Below, one piece after another: positions 35,771 through 44,955 of a DNA stretch of 64,000 nt. The first letter of the stretch is position 1. Each line of letters opens with the position of its first letter. The notes under the pieces were generated by a model that ran no database searches, was not told the origin of the DNA, and saw only the letters and a list, made by a program, of their open reading frames with translations. The position numbers were made by a program, and so were the translations under genes. The stretch is taken from the NCBI GenBank assembly GCA_041686935.1, contig JAWLCW010000016.1, positions 1 through 64,000 of the forward strand, written 5' to 3'. This DNA is from Mariniphaga sp041686935 (lineage in GTDB: Bacteria > Bacteroidota > Bacteroidia > Bacteroidales > Prolixibacteraceae).

Positions 35771-37845
35771 AACCGGAAAAATTGAGTCGATTCAGCATTC
35801 TCATTCTACCCCTCCTTTTTTTATGGATAGGATTGAACTTCAATCTGGCAAAATTCGGCAACGACCCTAACTACGTTTACCTGGTAAATGCGCTGGCCAT
35901 TTGCGACGGAAAAAGCGTGGGTTACATCGACCATCCCGGAACAACCGTAATACAAATTGGAGCGGCAACCATTGCCGTACAACATCTTTTTTCAAATCCG
36001 GAAAACGAACCGCTGGTACAGCATGTACTGAAAGATTCACATGCGTTTGTAGTTGGAATACGAAATGTGTTATTGTTTCTGAATGCCATTGGGTTGTTTT
36101 TGTTAGGCTGGCTGGCCTTTAAAAAAACCGGTTCGGTTTGGATTGCCATAATGTTGCAGGCCTTTACATTTATAACCACCAACACCCTCGACCATGCGTG
36201 GACCAAAATTTCGCCTGAGCCGTTTCTCTATTTTCTTACATGTATTTACGTAATTGCCATTCTGTATTTTTATACTGAAAAGAATTTTAACTCCTGGAAA
36301 TATGTGGTGATTTTTGCCCTGTTATCCGGTGCCGGACTGGCTACTAAAGCCACTTTTCTGCCAGTGGCCGTTTTTCCGTTTATTGTGCTCCCAACCCTGA
36401 AAAAAAAGTTTGTTTATCTGGCCGGAATCATTCCTGCATTCGTACTTTTTACCATTCCCATTATTCCCGAATATAAAAATATGTATTTCTGGTTCAGAAA
36501 TTTATCGAGTCACTCGGGCATTTACGGGCATGGAGAAAAAGGTTTTATTGATTTCAATACCTACTTCCCCAACATCCTGAGAATTATTGAAAATAACTTC
36601 ATTTTTGCATTGGTCCTGTTTATTGGGGTACTCATTGTGCTTCCTGCTGTTTTTCAATTCCTGAAAAATAAAAAACCGATGAGCCGGGAAAAGCTGATTT
36701 TAACAGGTCTTGTCATCTCGTCATTCTTGGGAGTTTTAATGGTTGCCAAACATTATCATGCCAATCACTATTTGATTCCGGTACTTCAGTTAACCGGCAT
36801 TTCTGTTTTTTTTATTTTGAAAATTGCGTTAAAAGCGAAACTGCCAGAAATGACCAAAAAACTTGCATTCGCGGCAGTTACGGTGGTATTGATTCTTTTT
36901 TTAGCCTGGAAACAGCCGCCAATTATTAAATACATCGACAAAGGCTACCAGATTACCAACGAAGAAATGGAAACCACCAATACCATGCTGGAAAACGACT
37001 ATCCCGGTTACACCCGCATTTACTACTATCCCAATTCATTGAATCAGTATTCGGCACTGAATTTTGGAGATGTATATTGTAAACGGCAGTTTTTACCGCA
37101 GATAAAAGAACTTTATAATAACGTGTTCTTCTATCACTCTTTTGAGAAACGAATTAAAAACTGGAATGCAGAAATAAAACCTGCAGAGTTGATTGAACTT
37201 TACGGAAACAAAATTTTACTTACCGGCGGTCCGCACAATGAACAGGAGGCTGCTGAGATTTCAAGGAATGGATTTCCTCTCAACAACATTTACAAAGGCC
37301 GAATTCAAACCATTTATGTGCTGGATACGTTGCGGTTTAACCAGTTCAGTGAAGGTATGGGCAGTCACACCGACGAAATATTTTACTGCGACATGGAACA
37401 TGTTTCGTCTGATAATCAGTTTATTTTGGGAAAAAACGGAGAAAGTGTCGGAAACGCCAGGTTACGGTCACAGGAAAAATCCAGGTCAGGAAATTATTCT
37501 GTAAAGCTAGACGAAACGGTTGAATTTGTATTGGAATACCTGTTAACCGACCTGGAACAGGGTGCAGATTACGAAGTGGAAGTGTGGCGAAACGCCGGAA
37601 ACAACAGCGGGAGGCTGGTGGTTTCGTCTTCAGATGCAAAACTGTTTTACAGGGCTCAAACCGATTTTGCCCGAACCGACGAAAACGGCTGGCAACTGCT
37701 GCGTATTAATTTTACGGCTGCGCCTGAGCTGCAAGGAGAAACCCTGAAAGTTTACCTTTGGAACATAGATAAGCAGGTTGGGTATTTTGATGATTTTGTC
37801 ATTCGGAAGCTTTCAGGCAGCCTCGGTGAAACGACGGAACAATAG
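35767..37845 (+). CDS. GT-C-type membrane glycosyltransferase with beta-sandwich tail
   Basis: 692 aa. Residues 1 to about 375 contain roughly ten hydrophobic segments and an early loop with acidic residues after the first helix (NLAKFGNDPNYVYL), the layout of GT39/GT83-like lipid-linked sugar transferases. The second half is extracytoplasmic and ends (about 575-680) in a domain with VWRNAGNNSGRLVVSSSDAK and ETLKVYLWN...YFDDF. That domain is clearly related to the N-terminal domain of the CotH protein at 40705 and more weakly to the tails of two other GT-C proteins here. It is likely a glycan-binding or acceptor-positioning module. Coupled by ATGA to the GT2 gene upstream. Confidence 0.78.
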   Translation: MKPEKLSRFSILILPLLFLWIGLNFNLAKFGNDPNYVYLVNALAICDGKSVGYIDHPGTTVIQIGAATIAVQHLFSNPENEPLVQHVLKDSHAFVVGIRNVLLFLNAIGLFLLGWLAFKKTGSVWIAIMLQAFTFITTNTLDHAWTKISPEPFLYFLTCIYVIAILYFYTEKNFNSWKYVVIFALLSGAGLATKATFLPVAVFPFIVLPTLKKKFVYLAGIIPAFVLFTIPIIPEYKNMYFWFRNLSSHSGIYGHGEKGFIDFNTYFPNILRIIENNFIFALVLFIGVLIVLPAVFQFLKNKKPMSREKLILTGLVISSFLGVLMVAKHYHANHYLIPVLQLTGISVFFILKIALKAKLPEMTKKLAFAAVTVVLILFLAWKQPPIIKYIDKGYQITNEEMETTNTMLENDYPGYTRIYYYPNSLNQYSALNFGDVYCKRQFLPQIKELYNNVFFYHSFEKRIKNWNAEIKPAELIELYGNKILLTGGPHNEQEAAEISRNGFPLNNIYKGRIQTIYVLDTLRFNQFSEGMGSHTDEIFYCDMEHVSSDNQFILGKNGESVGNARLRSQEKSRSGNYSVKLDETVEFVLEYLLTDLEQGADYEVEVWRNAGNNSGRLVVSSSDAKLFYRAQTDFARTDENGWQLLRINFTAAPELQGETLKVYLWNIDKQVGYFDDFVIRKLSGSLGETTEQ

Positions 37846-37850
37846 AATAC

Positions 37851-39287
37851 TTACTTGAATTTGATTTTGAACAACGCAAACCACCACATTTTCAGTAGCA
37901 GTAAACCGTGTTTAAACCGCGATATGTTGGTGTCGCCATACACTCGTTCCTGGTACCGGATGGGCATGTCGATAATTTTCAGGTTGAGCTTGAACGCCCC
38001 AAACAGCAAATCGAAATCGCCAAACGGATCGAAATTGCCGAAATAGTGGCGGTTGGCCACCAGTTTCAGGTAATCTTTGCGGAACATCACCTTGGTGCCA
38101 CAAAGCGTGTCTTTTACGGGTTGCTCCAGCAGCCAGCTAAAGGCCACACTGAAAAACTTGTTTCCCAGCGTATTTAAAAACCGCATGGCATTTTTCTCCA
38201 TGGGGTAAATGAGTCGGGTTCCGTTGATGAAACCACCTTTATTGTTGGCGATGGCGTTGTAAAATTTGGGTAATTGTTCGGGCGGCACAGTTAAATCGGC
38301 GTCCAGAATCATCAGGATGTCGCCCGTGGCAATGGCATAACCGGCACGCACGGCGTCGCCTTTTCCCTTGCCGGGTTGCTGCTGAATTTTAATGTCGTGT
38401 GTATCCTTGTATTTCTGCTGAATTTCCTGAATTTTCTCCCAGGTATCGTCTGTGGAATTTCCTTCCACAAAAATAATTTCGATGTGTTTGCCAAAATCAG
38501 GCATGCGTAAAATGGCATTTTCAATGTTGCCGCTTTCGTTGCGGGCCGGAATTAACACCGAAGTGGAATATTTTTTCGCTGCATCTTCTTCGTTTACCGG
38601 AACGATGGGCAATGCAAATGTATAATGATTTAACGCAAACCAGTTAAACACCGGCAACCGCGACAAAAATTTGTTCAGAAATGGTGAAAGCAGCGGTACA
38701 TAAAAAGGAAACAGCATGGAAGCGTTTTGCTTGTAAGTTTCAAAACCAGCCAGGTACAAGAGGTTGGCCAAATCTTTCCGTGAAATCCAGCTTTGTTTGG
38801 GCCCTTTTTTCTTAATGCCTGTAAACTCGGCAAACTTGATAAAAGGTTCCCAAAAAATATTGTAATAGGTAACAATAATTTTGGTTTCGTTATGGCAAAC
38901 CTTATGCAGTTCTTCAAACACCTGCTGAATATCGGTCAGGTACCCAATCAGATTGGAAAGAATAACAACATCAAATTTTTTTACAAGTTGAATATCTTCT
39001 GCGGGGCAGCAAACAAATTCAATATCCGGAAATTGATTGCGGGCTTCATCAATCATCTTTTCACTGAAATCGATGCCTGTTTTTTCCCGACCGTTTATTT
39101 TTCCAAGTAACTCTCCCGTTCCACATCCAACCTCAAATACAGACGATTCTTCGTGCACAAAAAAATTCACATAATTGGTAATGCTGTCCCAGTAATAACT
39201 TTTGCTCTTGCGGTATTTGATGCGGGTGGGGGCTATCCGGTTGAAATAGTCTTTCAGTTGCTGTTTTTTCGTTTTGTAGATGTCCAT
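37851..39287 (-). CDS. Methyltransferase-GT2 fusion protein
   Basis: 478 aa from the ATG at 39287 (MDIYKTKKQQLKDYF). Residues about 1-215 form a class I SAM-dependent methyltransferase: motif I VFEVGCGTGELL and the post-I acidic residue in KTGIDFS. Residues about 240-478 form a GT2 domain with STSVLIPARNESGNI, VEGNSTDDTW and the metal-binding DADLTVP, followed by TRLIYPMEKNAM as in DPM1-type enzymes. A single chain would therefore methylate one substrate and transfer a sugar to another, or methylate the product. The fusion looks intact, with no frameshift. It converges with the GT-C gene at 35767. Confidence 0.85.
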   Translation of the reverse strand: MDIYKTKKQQLKDYFNRIAPTRIKYRKSKSYYWDSITNYVNFFVHEESSVFEVGCGTGELLGKINGREKTGIDFSEKMIDEARNQFPDIEFVCCPAEDIQLVKKFDVVILSNLIGYLTDIQQVFEELHKVCHNETKIIVTYYNIFWEPFIKFAEFTGIKKKGPKQSWISRKDLANLLYLAGFETYKQNASMLFPFYVPLLSPFLNKFLSRLPVFNWFALNHYTFALPIVPVNEEDAAKKYSTSVLIPARNESGNIENAILRMPDFGKHIEIIFVEGNSTDDTWEKIQEIQQKYKDTHDIKIQQQPGKGKGDAVRAGYAIATGDILMILDADLTVPPEQLPKFYNAIANNKGGFINGTRLIYPMEKNAMRFLNTLGNKFFSVAFSWLLEQPVKDTLCGTKVMFRKDYLKLVANRHYFGNFDPFGDFDLLFGAFKLNLKIIDMPIRYQERVYGDTNISRFKHGLLLLKMWWFALFKIKFK

Positions 39288-39297
39288 ACAGTTAAAT

Positions 39298-40005
39298 TTA
39301 TTGGGCAATTTCACTTCTGAAATGGCTGATGCCCACAATATACTTCGAGTTTTTATCTAAACGGAACGGAAACTGGTTTGTTATATGTTCAGCTTCTTCT
39401 TCCCACAAATGGTCGTATTTTAATTCAATAACCGTTTTCAGGTATTCTTTGTGCACATGCAAAAAATGATTCCAGGTGGGGCGCAGGTTGTAATATTCCA
39501 TTTCGTTATCCACGGTTATTCTGAACTTTTTGTTTCGTGATTCCAGGTAGCTTCTTTCATACGTATTCAACAAAACCGGCTGCAACCCGTAAAGTTTTGC
39601 CAACACTTCATCCGGTAAACCGGCCGATGCAAAACAGTTTCTCCAGGAATTCCCGTAAAAATGAGTCTGATCAATTTCAAAAGAGGGCAATTCATACGAT
39701 TTTTTGGTTCCCGCAAAACCCTTTTTTATTTTGAATTCCAAAACCGGCAACTCAATTTTGCCAAACAATTCTCCATACCACCTGATTCGTAATTTCCACC
39801 GGTTTCCAACCCCGAAAAGATTGTCGAAATAATAATCCATTCCCGGGGTATCGAAATAAATATTGTTCACTTTTCTCGGCGAAAAAACTTCCGAAAAAAA
39901 AGCGCTGTTTTGTTTTACCACCGCCTCGGCAACAGGTCGTGACACCTTTTCGGCTACAAACTTGCGCTCAAAACGGTAGGAATCCAAACGGGTGTAACCT
40001 TGCAT
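39298..40005 (-). CDS. VTC-domain protein
   Basis: 235 aa. It carries the VTC fold found in the polyphosphate polymerase of yeast: the start YRFERKFVA, NNIYFDTPGMDYYFDN, KLRIRWYG, PVLEFKIKKG and the closing acidic VIELKYD, i.e. the alternating basic and acidic strands that line the triphosphate tunnel. In bacteria such domains commonly neighbour DUF4956 membrane proteins and CotH-like proteins, as here. Polyphosphate or another phosphate-polymer synthesis is therefore plausible but not shown. It lies 3 bases after the DUF4956 gene. Confidence 0.85.
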   Translation of the reverse strand: MQGYTRLDSYRFERKFVAEKVSRPVAEAVVKQNSAFFSEVFSPRKVNNIYFDTPGMDYYFDNLFGVGNRWKLRIRWYGELFGKIELPVLEFKIKKGFAGTKKSYELPSFEIDQTHFYGNSWRNCFASAGLPDEVLAKLYGLQPVLLNTYERSYLESRNKKFRITVDNEMEYYNLRPTWNHFLHVHKEYLKTVIELKYDHLWEEEAEHITNQFPFRLDKNSKYIVGISHFRSEIAQ

Positions 40006-40008
40006 TTT

Positions 40009-40689
40009 TTAAAAGGAATTGTTATCCACAAACGAAACGCGGGTATCGGGACTTATTTCGTTCAACCGGCTTTTAAACTGTTGGAGGTCGCCTGATTTTT
40101 TGGTTTCAATCCAGAATCCGGCTTCAATTAAATCATTAGTTTCATCGAACCGAACCAGTTTTGATGCCTTAAAAATTTCTTGTACCAACCCATCAATATT
40201 TCCCAGGGTAGGTTTGCCCGAGCCATTTCCGCTCACGGTCAGGTAAAGGTTTTGCCTGCGTGTTTTTTTCGAAGTTAAAAAACGCACCCAAATTACGGCA
40301 AGCAGGATGAGTGCCCCTACAATGGTTACCACACGCTGGTCGGCGCCAAATCCCAGGCCAACGCCGATGGTAAAAAACAGATAGGCCAGTTCTTCCGGTT
40401 CTTTAATAGCCGACCGGAATCGAACGATTGACAAAGCACCAACCAAACCCAGCGAAAGCGCCAGCGACGATTTCACAATGGAAATAATAAGCATGGTGGT
40501 AAATGCAATCAGAAAAAAGTTGGCCGCAAATGCCCTTCTTCCGGAAAGGCTTTTGGCGCAGTGCCGGTAGGTCCATTCCAAAATAAACGACAAAACAAGA
40601 ATAATTGCTGCATTGATTAAAAAATCCCATATCGAAATATGAGAGCTTTCGGTTATTAAAAACCGCTGAAACAGGTTCCACTTATCCAT
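40009..40689 (-). CDS. DUF4956 membrane protein
   Basis: 226 aa with about four transmembrane helices and the conserved core VGALSIVRFRSAIKEPEELAY, the hallmark of DUF4956. A basic cytoplasmic tail domain of about 75 residues follows. The family is regularly encoded beside VTC-domain and CotH proteins; its biochemical role is unknown. It presumably anchors or channels for the VTC partner in the inner membrane. Confidence 0.88.
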   Translation of the reverse strand: MDKWNLFQRFLITESSHISIWDFLINAAIILVLSFILEWTYRHCAKSLSGRRAFAANFFLIAFTTMLIISIVKSSLALSLGLVGALSIVRFRSAIKEPEELAYLFFTIGVGLGFGADQRVVTIVGALILLAVIWVRFLTSKKTRRQNLYLTVSGNGSGKPTLGNIDGLVQEIFKASKLVRFDETNDLIEAGFWIETKKSGDLQQFKSRLNEISPDTRVSFVDNNSF

Positions 40690-40704
40690 TTTTCAAACTA
40701 AATT

Positions 40705-43683
40705 TTATTGATATAATTTTATTGCTAACCTTTTTTCCCTTCCGTAAATATTTTTACCGTTTACGGTTAAAACTGATCCTTCTTCAACCTGGTGAAACAC
40801 CATTGTCCTCCTCATTTTCAAATTTTCAACATTAATGGAAGCCGGTCCGTATTCAGGCTTTTTAATAAAAACTACAAATCCGTAAACGGTTTTGGTCATC
40901 TCAATATTTTTTAATTCAACATGAGACAAATCTTTGGAAGCCACACCTATCGTCGCTTTTTCAATGGTGCAATTTTCAACAACAAGAATTGAATTTTCGC
41001 CACCTGAAATGGCTTTGTCATGCACTTCTGTCATTTCACAACCGGTAATTGTTACCCGGCTCCCGGAAAAGTCGATGGCATCGTTGCCTATATTAAAAAA
41101 CGTACAATTTTTTACAAGTCCGGTACAAAAATCGGAGTCGAATGCATCGGCAAAAGTATTGATAAAACTGCAGTTTTCAACATAAAAATCAGACCGAACC
41201 GTATTCAGTGCATCGTCGCAATCCACATTCGACTCGAATATACAATGGTAGAAATCCACATCGGCTTCATAAAATGTTACGGCAGAAGGGGTTTGCCAGC
41301 CGCCTTTCCGAATATTTCCCAACTGAAAAAACCGGGTATGTTTTAATTCCGACCGTTTTGAAGTGTGAAGTACATGAACCCCCTGAGAGGTTTTGTCGCC
41401 GGAGAAAAATTCAACCGGATTCCCCTCCTCTCCCATCGCATAAAAAGCAGAAAATGAGAAAAAACCGGCTCCGTTGTTCAGGTTTATTTTTGTTCCGGCC
41501 TTAAAAATAACCGGTGTTTCAGGAGGAATATGCACATCATTTTGAAACAAATAGTTTCCGTCGAATATTAGGGAATCGCCATGCCAGGGTAAATTTGCCG
41601 GATCGGCTGAAAATTTAAGTTGTTGTCTGGCAGTCATTCCCTCGGTATAGGTCCAGGGGCTTACTTCTGTTTCAAATATTTCACCTTTCACAGAAAATAA
41701 AATTTTAAATGGTTCGCCTTTTACCTGAACTTTTGCACGGCCGGGGTTTCTTCCGTCATAAGCTTCAACCACCACATTTAAGCTAAAATTTTCGGGTAAG
41801 CTGTTATTAATCAATGCGCCAATCACCGAAATTTCCCCGGCATGGTAGTTTAAAATATCCACCTCGCGCCTGTCCTGATTGTAATAGGCGTGAACAAGCA
41901 TGGGAGTGATATTTTGATTCACTTCAGCAGTAAATGTTTTGAGAAACTTTTCACGGTCAATGCGGCTAAACGCCTGGCCAAGTTTCGGGATATTCGATTC
42001 AATGACATCCATATTTTCCCGAATAAAACGGGCCTGCTCCTCGATTAAATCAAAACTGAACCGATACCAGGGGAACTCCTGCCGAATTAGATTGGCTAAC
42101 GAGTCGCTTTCCTGACTGTATTTTTTTATAATATGCTCAACAAAAAAAGGTTGGGAATAATTTTTCAAATAATTCACGTATTTACGGTTAAACACGCTGT
42201 CGGTAAACACCTGGTACAGCAACAGTTCTTCCTTGTTAAAGCTCTCAATTTTTGACGGATCGAGCAGCGCAATAACCGGTTCTTCAATTCTTTTGAAAAT
42301 CCCCCCTTCAATATAACCATCAAAAGCAATGGGCTCGAGCAGACAGGTTACCGGGTTAAAATAAAACCGCTGGTTGTGCCAGGTAAACCCGTGGTAAGCC
42401 TGCGTAATATCCATAAGCGCATAGTAACGGGCAAATATATCCACATCGAAAATTTCGGAAACTGGCATGGATTGCCGTTTATACTGTAAAACCAGTTTGT
42501 GCGCTTCTTCAGTCTGGCGAGCCAGCATCGAATCTGAAAGCATTGAACCTTCTTTAAATGGGGTGATTTTTGCTCCGGTGAAATAGTCAACATCCCAAAA
42601 ATATCCCGATTTATTGGTCTCAATCAGCCTTTGCCAGAAAAGCGACTCGTCAAACCGCACGATTGGGCCTTCGCGACGGTTGTTGCTTTCAATCAGGTGT
42701 TTCTCAAAATGCTCCTCCCAGGCATAAATTCCCTTCGGTTCGTCATTCACCACAAGCGGCACAAAACCGTAACGCGTGGTAAGCACATCTTCCTGCGCAA
42801 AAATCTGATGCGACAGCCATTCGTATAAAAAATACCGGGTTGCAGGGCTCTGAACCGAAAAAGTACGGATATTATTCCAGGTAAATCCTTTTTTCAGTTT
42901 AATACGAAACGACCACTTGTCGCCCTGGATGTGATCCATTAAATCGCCTTTCAGTCTGATATCGCCGTTTAAAAAATCATTTCCATCGAAAAAAACTGTG
43001 CGGGCATAATCTTCATCATTATTTTCAAGCACGGTTTTCTGAAAAGCCTCAATCCGTTTTTGATTGAAGTATTCCAGATTCTCATGATCCGTATAAATGA
43101 AAAAGGAATTGTTAAATTCGTATTCCGGATACACTTTTTTGTTTCGGTGAATCATCTGAAAATCATCAACAAAAACTGTATCCTGCCCCACATTCCAGGC
43201 ATAAATTTTCAGGTGATTTTCAGCGATGTGAGGTGGAGCAAACACTTCAAGAGAGATTTTTTGCCATCCGTCATCACTTTCTTCCACTACATCTTTTCCG
43301 GCAATGTAAAACCCTTCACCTCCATCAATTACAATCGCTCCATTATTTCCGGAACTTTTCCTCCAAACAGTAACCCTAAGGTGTTCATCGGGTCCTATTG
43401 TATATTCTGTTGTAAATCCGTAAGGTTTTTCGGGAGTGAGTTTTAAAGCAAAAGTTCCTGAAAATGCTGTTTCGTAAGTACGGGCATCTACATTTCCAAA
43501 ACGGATTGAATCGCCTGATGACTCAGGAAAAGAATAACTTTCGTCATCCACTTCCTCGGCACCGCAATGGAAAATCCGTTCAAATCCTTCCTCTTCGGGC
43601 AACGGTTTGTTAACAGGAGTACAACCAAACCAAATAATTAAAATGAATAGCTGTGCAAATATGATTTTCAAAAGATCAAACAT
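40705..43683 (-). CDS. CotH-kinase-like lipoprotein with beta-helix C-terminus
   Basis: 992 aa from the ATG at 43683; the earlier in-frame start is a TTG. A hydrophobic signal ends IIWFGC (lipobox, Cys21). Order: a beta-sandwich domain (about 45-165) with VWRKSSGNNGAIVIDGGEGF and ENHLKIYAWN...FVDDF; a CotH-like kinase domain (about 200-560) with IRLKGDLMDH, KWSFRIKLKKGF, FVPLVVNDEPKGIYAWEEHF and LLEPIAFDGYI; and a C-terminal parallel beta-helix of about 300 residues (NCTFFNIGNDAIDFSGSRV, ENCTIEKATIGVASKD). CotH of spores is a secreted atypical kinase; here the kinase would act outside the cytoplasm. It heads a three-gene operon with DUF4956 and VTC. Confidence 0.85.
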   Translation of the reverse strand: MFDLLKIIFAQLFILIIWFGCTPVNKPLPEEEGFERIFHCGAEEVDDESYSFPESSGDSIRFGNVDARTYETAFSGTFALKLTPEKPYGFTTEYTIGPDEHLRVTVWRKSSGNNGAIVIDGGEGFYIAGKDVVEESDDGWQKISLEVFAPPHIAENHLKIYAWNVGQDTVFVDDFQMIHRNKKVYPEYEFNNSFFIYTDHENLEYFNQKRIEAFQKTVLENNDEDYARTVFFDGNDFLNGDIRLKGDLMDHIQGDKWSFRIKLKKGFTWNNIRTFSVQSPATRYFLYEWLSHQIFAQEDVLTTRYGFVPLVVNDEPKGIYAWEEHFEKHLIESNNRREGPIVRFDESLFWQRLIETNKSGYFWDVDYFTGAKITPFKEGSMLSDSMLARQTEEAHKLVLQYKRQSMPVSEIFDVDIFARYYALMDITQAYHGFTWHNQRFYFNPVTCLLEPIAFDGYIEGGIFKRIEEPVIALLDPSKIESFNKEELLLYQVFTDSVFNRKYVNYLKNYSQPFFVEHIIKKYSQESDSLANLIRQEFPWYRFSFDLIEEQARFIRENMDVIESNIPKLGQAFSRIDREKFLKTFTAEVNQNITPMLVHAYYNQDRREVDILNYHAGEISVIGALINNSLPENFSLNVVVEAYDGRNPGRAKVQVKGEPFKILFSVKGEIFETEVSPWTYTEGMTARQQLKFSADPANLPWHGDSLIFDGNYLFQNDVHIPPETPVIFKAGTKINLNNGAGFFSFSAFYAMGEEGNPVEFFSGDKTSQGVHVLHTSKRSELKHTRFFQLGNIRKGGWQTPSAVTFYEADVDFYHCIFESNVDCDDALNTVRSDFYVENCSFINTFADAFDSDFCTGLVKNCTFFNIGNDAIDFSGSRVTITGCEMTEVHDKAISGGENSILVVENCTIEKATIGVASKDLSHVELKNIEMTKTVYGFVVFIKKPEYGPASINVENLKMRRTMVFHQVEEGSVLTVNGKNIYGREKRLAIKLYQ

Positions 43684-43818
43684 TCCAGGTTTTCCCAAAA
43701 AAGTATTGTTCCCTTATTAATTGCCGGCTAAATTAACAATTCAGAAAGAAACTTTTTAATTTTGTTGAACATTTATTGATTTGGTTTAAATTTTAAAACT
43801 ATTTTCTGAAATGGAAAA

Positions 43819-44955
43819 ATGAAAAACACGATTAACAAGCACCTCATAATACTAGTGTATCTGCTTTTTTCATTAACCGGGCAAGCTCAAAACCGGCAGA
43901 TTCTTTATTCGTTTTTTGTTGCCGGGCACACTTATGGACAACCCGGCATTAAAAGCGGTCTTCACCCGCCGTTTAAGAAGAAATTCGACTACATCCGCAA
44001 CCGGCCGGAAATAAAATTTGGTGTTTTTACAGGAGATATTGTTGCTGCCAATCCAACCGCTGATGACTGGGACAAAGTGGATGCCGACATTGAAACCCTG
44101 GGATTGCCGGTATATTTTGCAGTGGGCAACCACGATATGGAAAACAGAGAACTCTTTGAAAGCAGATATGGAGATACTTATTATTCTTTTTCATTTCAAA
44201 ATGATCTGTTTATTGTTATTGACCCAAACATTGACGGGTGGAATATTTCGGGCGAACAAATGGAATTTCTGAAACGAACTCTTCATGAAAACAGGGAAAA
44301 AACCGACAATATTTTTGTGTCTTTCCATCAGTTGCTTTGGTGGAAAAACAACAGTATTTACACCGCTTACCGTCCCAATTCATTTGAAGGAAAAGCAGAT
44401 ACAATAAATTTCTGGACTGAAGTGGAACCTTTGTTTAAAAATCTCCAAAACCAGGTATTCATGTTTGCAGGCGATGTGGGCGCCGGAAACTGGGCCGCTG
44501 ATTTTATGTACGACAAATACGGGAATATTTCTCTGATTGCCAGCGGAATGGGCGAAGGAGAGGGCGACAATTTTATTGTGGCAAATGTACATGAGGATAA
44601 ATCGGTGAGTTACGACCTCATTTGCCTGAATGACACTGCATTGTTTTGCTTTGGCGATTTAACCGATTACCGTTTGACAACAGGTACTTCACAGTATTTG
44701 GAAATTGAAGAAAAAATATTGATTTACCCAAATCCTGCCAACCGGAAATTTCATATCCGGGTAAATTCTTCCGAAGAAAAAATCATTCAGTTTCATTTGT
44801 ATGATTTAACCGGAAGAATGGTAATGACCCAAAAAATTCTGGCTAATTCCCTTACAGAAATTTATTTTGATAACGGAAACGGATTGTATATGTACCGGAT
44901 TGAACAAAACGGATCGACAATTTCCACCGGAAAGTTGCTGTTCAATAACTCGTAA
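43819..44955 (+). CDS. Divergent calcineurin-like phosphoesterase with T9SS tail
   Basis: 378 aa with a signal peptide ending TGQAQ. The metallophosphoesterase fold is recognisable from GVFTGDIVA, FAVGNHDMENRE and SFHQLLWW. Two canonical elements are altered: the first DxH motif reads VAGHTYG, so its Asp is Ala, and the final GHxH reads FAGDVGAGN. The enzyme may use different ligands or be inactive. The last ~75 residues (LIYPNPANRKFHI..., DLTGRMVM, ISTGKLLF) form a type A T9SS sorting domain, so it should reach the cell surface. Divergent from the CotH operon; its stop overlaps the next minus-strand gene by 14 bases. Confidence 0.82.
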   Translation: MKNTINKHLIILVYLLFSLTGQAQNRQILYSFFVAGHTYGQPGIKSGLHPPFKKKFDYIRNRPEIKFGVFTGDIVAANPTADDWDKVDADIETLGLPVYFAVGNHDMENRELFESRYGDTYYSFSFQNDLFIVIDPNIDGWNISGEQMEFLKRTLHENREKTDNIFVSFHQLLWWKNNSIYTAYRPNSFEGKADTINFWTEVEPLFKNLQNQVFMFAGDVGAGNWAADFMYDKYGNISLIASGMGEGEGDNFIVANVHEDKSVSYDLICLNDTALFCFGDLTDYRLTTGTSQYLEIEEKILIYPNPANRKFHIRVNSSEEKIIQFHLYDLTGRMVMTQKILANSLTEIYFDNGNGLYMYRIEQNGSTISTGKLLFNNS

